A stretch of DNA of 11,324 nt from an uncultured Oscillospiraceae bacterium (lineage in GTDB: Bacteria; Bacillota_A; Clostridia; Oscillospirales; Oscillospiraceae): NCBI GenBank assembly GCA_934667865.1, contig CAKUMR010000017.1, forward strand, positions 1-11,324. The letters are read 5' to 3'. Below the pieces are notes generated by a model that saw only the letters and a program-made list of their open reading frames with translations, was not told the origin of the DNA and did not search any database. Position 1 is the stretch's first letter. Each line of letters begins with the position of its first letter. Below are positions 7,060-11,324 of this stretch, one piece after another. The position numbers and the translations under genes are program-made.

Positions 7060-9832
7060 TTGGATCGTTCCTTTCTGATACCATGATTTCTGGATTGGTT
7101 TGTATTTCAAGCTGCCCTTCGGCAGGCTTTTCCGGGGGATCAGGCAGAAGCACGGGCCTGCGCCGCAGTGCGATCCACAGCGCCGCCAGTCCTGCCAGAC
7201 TGACTGCGGAGATCAGCGCGCCCGCTTTCAGGCCGGGCGCCGTATATTGCAGGCGTACCTCATGCGTTCCCGTCGTGATGGGGAAGGCGATCACGGCGTC
7301 CGTCAGCTTCAGGTCTTTGCTCTCCGGGTCGTAGGTCTGTGCGAGCGCGACTTCCTCGCCGTCCACCCACGCGCGCCAGCCGGGCTCATAGGGCACGGAG
7401 GTGTAGAAGAAGCCGTCCTCCGCCGCCTCGACCGTACCGGCGACCTTCGTATCGGAGAATTCCGTCAGCTTCCACGGACTGCGCGAGAGGATCTCGCAGC
7501 CCTCACGGAATACGGCATCGTTCTGCATCGCCACGTCCAGAGAGATCGTCCCGCTGCCTGCTTCCTTGATGGGATAGGTCAGCGTCACAACGTCGCCCGC
7601 GGAGAAGGTGCCGAGCGTCGACAGGAAGCGCACCTTGATGTTGCGGCTGAGGATCTGCTCGCCGTTGCGGAACACCTCCACGTCATAATTGCCGTTAGAC
7701 TTCGTGGTCATACACAGAAGGCCGTCCTCCGGGACAACATAGCGGATGCTGAGCCGGACGGTGTCGGTCTGGCCCTCGGTGGAATAGCTGTACTGCGTGC
7801 CGCTCGTGCCGGTAGCGGTGAGGGAGCAGCCCTCCGGCGCCTCCAGCTCGGAGTGCTTCAGGTGCGTATACAGGGGCGTTTGCAGCCCCGTAGCCAGACG
7901 GAACATCTCCTCCTGCTCTCGAAGGGGGTTATAGACGCTGTCCTTTGTAACGAATTCGCTCAAATCGCAATTCGTCACAAAGCCGAGGGAAATATAGGAG
8001 GTATTCTCCAGCAGAAGCACGTCGCCGGAGGCCGCCGCGAGCGTGTTGACCCTGCGGTCGAGCTGCTTGCCGTCGCGGTCGATCAGGTACTTTATCCCAC
8101 ACATCAGGTTGGAAAAGGGCGTGCTTTCATAGTAGGCATAGCGGTTGCTGGCCGGCCACGAGGCAAGTCCCAGCGACCGGGAGAAGCGGTTAAAGCGCAC
8201 ATTGGCGGAGGAATTGAAGATCGTCACACCGTGGTAGCCGTTCAGCGCACCGTCGTTGAGCGTCTGTGTGGCCGTCATCTCCGTGCGCCAGAATAGCGCA
8301 TCGCCCTCGCGCGCCTGCATCTCCTCCAGTACGGTCTGCACATCCTCATTTTCCTTTGGATAAGACGAGCGCGTGGTCAGGCCGACCTTCGCCACGCCCA
8401 TGGCAAAGCAGGCGACGGACTCCGCGGAAAACAGGCATACCAGCACCACGGCCGTCACCGTCCGACGTGGGTGGAAGGGCGTGTAGACGATCAGCGCCGC
8501 GCAGCAGACCAGCAGGCTGCACAGGCTCAGGATCATCCGCACGGTGCCGTTCTCTATCCCCCAGCCGCAGGCAATCAGGGCAAGGCACACGGGGACAATG
8601 ACAAACAGGTGCCGCAGCCGGAAGCTGCGAAGCTGCGTATAGCCGCGGAAAGCCATGGTGATCAGCACAAAGCTGAACAGAAAGCTGAAGCGGTACGGCA
8701 GCATATTGGGGAAATGGAAACCGTGCCAGACGTAGTCCAGCACCCGGAAGATAAAGCTGCACAGGAAGAACAGCAGCAGCGCCACGCTCACGAGCTTTTC
8801 CCGCAGGGGGATGCGCTTACAGCACAGGAACCAGACCGCAAGCACCACCGTGCAGAAGCCGCAGAATACATTCGGCAGTCCCTCCATCTTCGTCGGCTCG
8901 AAGCCGATCAGAAGCCCCGACAGCACCTGCCGCGCTGCGGAGAGGAAGCCCGGAAGCGTCTGCGTTTTCACCGTCTGCCAGACGCCGTCCGTGACGGTCC
9001 CGGAGGCGTTTTTCGCAATGTTCAGCGCAAGGAGCTTTGGAAATTCACTCGCCGCCGAATAGGTATTTTTCAGGCCGTAGAGCGTGGGGAGCAGCAGCAC
9101 CGCCGCCGCGCCGACGGACAGAAGCGTGCATAAACTGATGCGCATCAGCCGCCGGAAGAAGCCCCGCACGCCGTTCGGCCGGCAGATGCAGTAGCCGAAA
9201 AAGGCCAGCGCGACGAAGATGCAGCAGAAAAAGCTCAGATAATAGTTGCACCACAGGCTTAGCGCCAGCGTCGCCGTGTACAAACGGAACTTGCCGTCAC
9301 GCAGGAGGCACACCGTTCCCGCCACCAGAAGCGGGAAGATCGCCAGCACGTCCAGCCACATTAGATTCCAGTAATACCCCGCCATGAACGAGGAAAAGGC
9401 GTACAGCAGACTGAAAAACGGCAGCGTCCAGTCGTTCCTGCGGAACACCAGCCGCAGATACCACGCGAAAAACAGTCCGGACAGCGCGATTTTCAGGATG
9501 GTCAGCAGGGCAAAATATTCCCGCAGCAGAGAAGCCGGAAGCAGCACGCACAAAAAATTCAGCGGGCAAGCCAGATAGTAGGCGTACAGCGACAGATAAC
9601 CCACGCCCATGCCGACATCCCAGGTATATTGCAGAGAGCCGCCGGACAGGAGCTTTTCCCGGAAATCGGCAAAGAAAGGATAATACTGATGCCAGCCATC
9701 GTGCGCCAGTACCTGCTTGTCCCCGATCGGCCACAGCCCGCCGATGAGGAAGATCAGCAGCGTGACGGCGCAGGGAATACAGAACGAGAGCAGCAGCGGC
9801 AGCCGACGTTTTCTTCTTTGCAGATAATTCAT
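7052..9832 (-). CDS. yfhO: YfhO-family multi-spanning membrane protein (GT-C-like)
   Basis: 926 residues from ATG 9832. An upstream in-frame GTG at 9850 is less likely because AGGAGG at 9837-9842 sits just before the ATG. A basic start (YLQRRKRR) leads into the first membrane helix (about 11-34). The conserved YfhO region follows: AHDGWHQYYPFF (43-54) and SLQYTWDVGMGVGYLS (66-81). About a dozen membrane helices run to about residue 480, including the family-type WCNYYLSFF stretch (194-202). A large, presumably extracytoplasmic beta-rich region spans about 485-865, with the typical VPYEPGWRAWVDGEEV (813-828) near its end. A last helix (about 869-889) and a charged cytosolic tail close the protein. 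YfhO proteins belong to the GT-C-like glycosyltransferases; B. subtilis YfhO is implicated in glycosylating lipoteichoic acid. Transfer of a sugar from a lipid carrier to a cell-surface polymer is therefore plausible, with the substrate unknown. It overlaps the kinase stop by 4 nt (ATGA) and the next gene by 8 nt. Confidence 0.88.
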   Translation of the reverse strand: MNYLQRRKRRLPLLLSFCIPCAVTLLIFLIGGLWPIGDKQVLAHDGWHQYYPFFADFREKLLSGGSLQYTWDVGMGVGYLSLYAYYLACPLNFLCVLLPASLLREYFALLTILKIALSGLFFAWYLRLVFRRNDWTLPFFSLLYAFSSFMAGYYWNLMWLDVLAIFPLLVAGTVCLLRDGKFRLYTATLALSLWCNYYLSFFCCIFVALAFFGYCICRPNGVRGFFRRLMRISLCTLLSVGAAAVLLLPTLYGLKNTYSAASEFPKLLALNIAKNASGTVTDGVWQTVKTQTLPGFLSAARQVLSGLLIGFEPTKMEGLPNVFCGFCTVVLAVWFLCCKRIPLREKLVSVALLLFFLCSFIFRVLDYVWHGFHFPNMLPYRFSFLFSFVLITMAFRGYTQLRSFRLRHLFVIVPVCLALIACGWGIENGTVRMILSLCSLLVCCAALIVYTPFHPRRTVTAVVLVCLFSAESVACFAMGVAKVGLTTRSSYPKENEDVQTVLEEMQAREGDALFWRTEMTATQTLNDGALNGYHGVTIFNSSANVRFNRFSRSLGLASWPASNRYAYYESTPFSNLMCGIKYLIDRDGKQLDRRVNTLAAASGDVLLLENTSYISLGFVTNCDLSEFVTKDSVYNPLREQEEMFRLATGLQTPLYTHLKHSELEAPEGCSLTATGTSGTQYSYSTEGQTDTVRLSIRYVVPEDGLLCMTTKSNGNYDVEVFRNGEQILSRNIKVRFLSTLGTFSAGDVVTLTYPIKEAGSGTISLDVAMQNDAVFREGCEILSRSPWKLTEFSDTKVAGTVEAAEDGFFYTSVPYEPGWRAWVDGEEVALAQTYDPESKDLKLTDAVIAFPITTGTHEVRLQYTAPGLKAGALISAVSLAGLAALWIALRRRPVLLPDPPEKPAEGQLEIQTNPEIMVSERNDPNE
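7069..7074 (-). promoter_or_regulatory. Ribosome binding site that sets the start of the small membrane protein
   Basis: AAAGGA on the minus strand, 9 nt before ATG 7059. The upstream in-frame start at 7110 lies inside the yfhO-like coding sequence, so 7059 is preferred. Confidence 0.6.
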
Positions 9833-10659
9833 GCTTCCTCCTTTTCCCACAGCAGGGGCAGGGTCGTTTCAAAATCCACGCCGTACCAGCGGGCGTCCGG
9901 GTCCTGCGCAGTGACGCGGAGCGTCCGGACCACATACTCAGACGCGCGCCGGATGGCCTCCGCGGTACTGCGTCCCAGCGTCAGATAGCCCACGCAGGCG
10001 CTGGAAAAGAGGTCGCCTGTGCCGTGGAACACGGCGGGGATGTACTCCGTCAGGTGAACGCTCATTTCGCCGCTTGCGTCCATGGCGGCCACGCCCATCC
10101 GTCCGTCCGCCGGGCGCACGCCCGTGAGGATCACGGTGCGCGGCCCGAAGGCAAGGAGCTTTTCCAGAAGCGCGCGCACATAGTCCTCGTCGTGCTGCTC
10201 TCGGTAGGGCGTCCCCGTCAGCAGGCAGGCCTCGGTGATGTTGGGCGTGATAATATCCGCGCGGGCGCAGAGCCTGCGCATCTTCTCCGGGAAGCCGTCG
10301 TCAAATCCGGCGTAGAGCCGGCCCTGATCGGCCATCACGGGGTCGACGAAGCGGAGCGTATGCGCCCCGCCGAAGCGGTCGAAAAAGGCCTCCACAAAAT
10401 CCACCTGCGCAGGCGAGGCTAGATAGCCGGTGTAGAGCGCGTCGAAGGTCAGGCCGAGCTGCTGCCAGTGCGCGCTGACCGGCGCAAGGAGGTCGGTCAG
10501 GTCGCGGCTCACAAAGCCATCAAACGCGGTGTGCGCGGACAGGACGGCCGTCGGCACCACGCAGCATTCCACCCCCATGGCGGAAAGCACGGGCAGCGCA
10601 ATGCTCAGCGAGCACTTGCCGACGCAGGAAAGATCTTGTACCGTAGCGATTCGTTTCAT
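9829..10659 (-). CDS. pdxY: Pyridoxal/pyridoxamine kinase (PdxY type)
   Basis: 276 residues, the usual length for this family. It phosphorylates pyridoxal, pyridoxamine or pyridoxine with ATP in the cytosol, the vitamin B6 salvage step towards pyridoxal phosphate. Evidence: N-terminal VQDLSCVGKCSLSIALPVL (7-25), where ribokinase-fold B6 kinases bind substrate; GYLASPAQ (78-85); VDPVMAD (105-111); TPNITEACLLTG (138-149); and the anion-hole motif HGTGDLFSSACVG (212-224), with D216 as the expected catalytic base. Start: ATG 10659 with GGAGA at 10667-10671, 7 nt upstream. It is the first gene of its operon; its stop overlaps the yfhO start in ATGA. No functional link between B6 salvage and the two membrane proteins is known to me. 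The HMP kinase ThiD is a related alternative, but the N-terminal motif fits PdxY-type kinases better. Confidence 0.87.
   Translation of the reverse strand: MKRIATVQDLSCVGKCSLSIALPVLSAMGVECCVVPTAVLSAHTAFDGFVSRDLTDLLAPVSAHWQQLGLTFDALYTGYLASPAQVDFVEAFFDRFGGAHTLRFVDPVMADQGRLYAGFDDGFPEKMRRLCARADIITPNITEACLLTGTPYREQHDEDYVRALLEKLLAFGPRTVILTGVRPADGRMGVAAMDASGEMSVHLTEYIPAVFHGTGDLFSSACVGYLTLGRSTAEAIRRASEYVVRTLRVTAQDPDARWYGVDFETTLPLLWEKEEA
9837..9842 (-). promoter_or_regulatory. Ribosome binding site that sets the yfhO start
   Basis: AGGAGG on the minus strand, 4 nt before ATG 9832 and inside the last codons of the kinase gene. The alternative GTG at 9850 has no such site (upstream bases are pyrimidine-rich), so ATG 9832 is preferred. 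Confidence 0.65.
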
Positions 10660-10692
10660 CCAGAGTTCTCCATTTTTATCTTATCAATGTGT

Positions 10693-10721
10693 ATTATACC
10701 GCAGTTCGGCGGGAAAGGAAA
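10693..10721 (-). promoter_or_regulatory. Likely promoter of the pdxY operon
   Basis: A perfect TATAAT at 10698-10693 on the minus strand, with a weak -35 candidate TTTCCT at 10721-10716 (17-bp spacing). It would start transcription near 10686, about 27 nt before ATG 10659. The -10 is convincing; the -35 is poor, so an activator or a weak promoter is possible. Confidence 0.6.
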
Positions 10722-10765
10722 GCCCTGCGCCGGAAAAAGTAACGCAAAGCGCCGCAGGAAAAATA

Positions 10766-10781
10766 TCAGAAAATCTTGTGC
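10766..10781 (+). promoter_or_regulatory. Candidate NrdR box 1
   Basis: TCAGAAAATCTTGTGC agrees with the published NrdR consensus (acaCwAtATaTwGtgt) at 11 of 16 positions. Alone this is weak; its value comes from its position exactly 16 bp before a stronger box upstream of nrdD. Confidence 0.55.
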
Positions 10782-10788
10782 TTCCCTC

Positions 10789-10816
10789 TTGAAATTACCA
10801 CTAGATATAGTATAAT
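10789..10816 (+). promoter_or_regulatory. nrdD: Sigma-A-type promoter of nrdD
   Basis: TTGAAA (10789-10794), a 16-bp spacer, then TATAAT (10811-10816). Transcription should start near 10823, leaving a leader of about 40 nt. The -35 lies between the two NrdR-like boxes, and the -10 overlaps the second box, so a bound repressor would block polymerase. Confidence 0.8.
10798..10813 (+). promoter_or_regulatory. Candidate NrdR box 2
   Basis: CCACTAGATATAGTAT agrees with the NrdR consensus (acaCwAtATaTwGtgt) at 13 of 16 positions, with a near-palindromic core ACTAGATATAGT (10800-10811). It overlaps the -10 of nrdD and lies 32 bp centre-to-centre from box 1, the arrangement usual for NrdR. Confidence 0.75.
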
Positions 10817-10851
10817 ATCTCCTGAACGCAATTGACGGTATGAGCTTTATC

Positions 10852-10857
10852 AGGAGG
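10852..10857 (+). promoter_or_regulatory. nrdD: Ribosome binding site of nrdD
   Basis: AGGAGG ends 3 nt before ATG 10861 and 6 nt before ATG 10864. The spacing favours the second ATG. Confidence 0.75.
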
Positions 10858-10863
10858 AAAATG

Positions 10864-11324
10864 ATGAAAATCATCAAGAGAAACGGCGCAGAGGCCGTAT
10901 TTGATATCAATAAAATTGAAACCGCCATCAGCAAGGCAAACGACGTTGCAGAGGAAAGCGAACGCATGACCCCCTTGCAGATCAAGCGCATCGCGCAGAG
11001 CGTGGAGATCCAGTGTCAGGAGATGAACCGCAGCCTGTCCGTCGAGGAGATCCAGGATCTCGTCGAGGATCAGATCATGGCGCACGGCGCGTTTGAGGTC
11101 GCCAAGCGCTACATCACCTACCGCTACACCCGCTCTCTCGTGCGCAAGTCCAACACCACGGACGACCGCATCCTCAGCCTGATCGAGTCGAACAACGAGG
11201 AGGTCAAGCAGGAAAACGCCAACAAGAACCCCACCGTCAACGCCGTGCAGCGCGACTATATGGCGGGCGAGGTCTCCAAGGACCTGACGCGCCGGATGCT
11301 GCTGCCGCAGGAGATTGTCGAGGC
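10864..11324 (+). CDS. nrdD: Anaerobic ribonucleoside-triphosphate reductase, N-terminal part
   Basis: Partial: about 153 residues are visible and the gene runs off the right edge. It is the large glycyl-radical subunit that makes deoxyribonucleotides from ribonucleoside triphosphates without oxygen, activated by the radical-SAM protein NrdG. Residues 1 to about 92 are an ATP-cone allosteric domain: KIIKRNGAEAVFDINKIETA (2-21) at the start and VAKRYITYRYTRS (79-91) at the end. The catalytic domain begins with ESNNEEVKQENANKNP (108-123) and QRDYMAGEVSKDLTRRMLLP (129-148), both typical of NrdD. ATG 10861 is an alternative start two residues away in sequence terms one codon earlier; ATG 10864 has the better spacing to AGGAGG. 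The glycyl-radical site and zinc cysteines lie outside the window. The gene has its own promoter with tandem NrdR boxes and is divergent from pdxY. Confidence 0.93.
   Translation, partial: MKIIKRNGAEAVFDINKIETAISKANDVAEESERMTPLQIKRIAQSVEIQCQEMNRSLSVEEIQDLVEDQIMAHGAFEVAKRYITYRYTRSLVRKSNTTDDRILSLIESNNEEVKQENANKNPTVNAVQRDYMAGEVSKDLTRRMLLPQEIVE

Noticed and set aside
7100..8296. Plus-strand open frame (398 codons) opposite the yfhO-like gene
   Set aside because: No family motif or ribosome binding site, and the minus-strand YfhO signatures are clear.
9833..9850. GTG start at 9850 for the yfhO-like gene
   Set aside because: No ribosome binding site upstream, whereas ATG 9832 follows AGGAGG and forms an ATGA junction with the kinase gene.
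10724..10758. Imperfect inverted repeat (CCTGCG and CGCAGG) between pdxY and nrdD
   Set aside because: Only 6 bp of pairing across a long loop and no U tract; not enough to call a terminator or operator.
10801..11085. Minus-strand open frame opposite the start of nrdD
   Set aside because: Antisense to a well-recognised NrdD ATP-cone; no supporting ribosome binding site.

Overview
The window looks like chromosomal DNA from a GC-rich anaerobic Firmicute, most likely a clostridial lineage such as Oscillospirales. This rests on AGGAGG-type ribosome binding sites, TATAAT-type sigma-A promoters, an anaerobic ribonucleotide reductase (nrdD) with NrdR-type operator boxes, and a YfhO-family membrane protein. 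No mobile element, tRNA, rRNA or CRISPR array was seen. Seven genes fill almost the whole window. Six lie on the minus strand in two operons, and one (nrdD) lies on the plus strand at the right edge.

Left operon, minus strand, 6668 down to position 1. A promoter at 6640-6668 (TTGTAC, 17 bp, TATAAT) drives three overlapping genes. The first encodes a 1518-residue fusion protein: a YqeK-like HD phosphohydrolase domain, a long HEAT-like helical region, a NadD-like nucleotidyltransferase, a putative GNAT-like segment, and a phosphoribosyltransferase-like C-terminus. The second encodes a 406-residue divergent lactate/malate dehydrogenase-like protein. The third, cut by the window edge, encodes a cysteine-cluster flavodoxin-family oxidoreductase. 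Overlaps of 11 and 8 nt imply translational coupling. The content suggests nucleotide or NAD-like cofactor chemistry plus redox enzymes. The actual pathway is unknown, and this is the most novel part of the window.

Middle operon, minus strand, about 10698 down to 6654. A pyridoxal/pyridoxamine kinase gene overlaps a YfhO-family membrane protein gene by 4 nt (ATGA). That gene in turn overlaps a small two-TM protein gene by 8 nt. A 13-bp hairpin with a U-rich tail at 6654-6695 ends this unit. Its distal arm overlaps the -35 box of the left operon.

Right edge, plus strand. The start of nrdD (ATP-cone domain and beginning of the catalytic domain) lies divergent from the kinase gene. Its promoter (TTGAAA, 16 bp, TATAAT) is bracketed by two NrdR-box-like palindromes whose centres are 32 bp apart, so repression by NrdR-ATP/dATP is likely.
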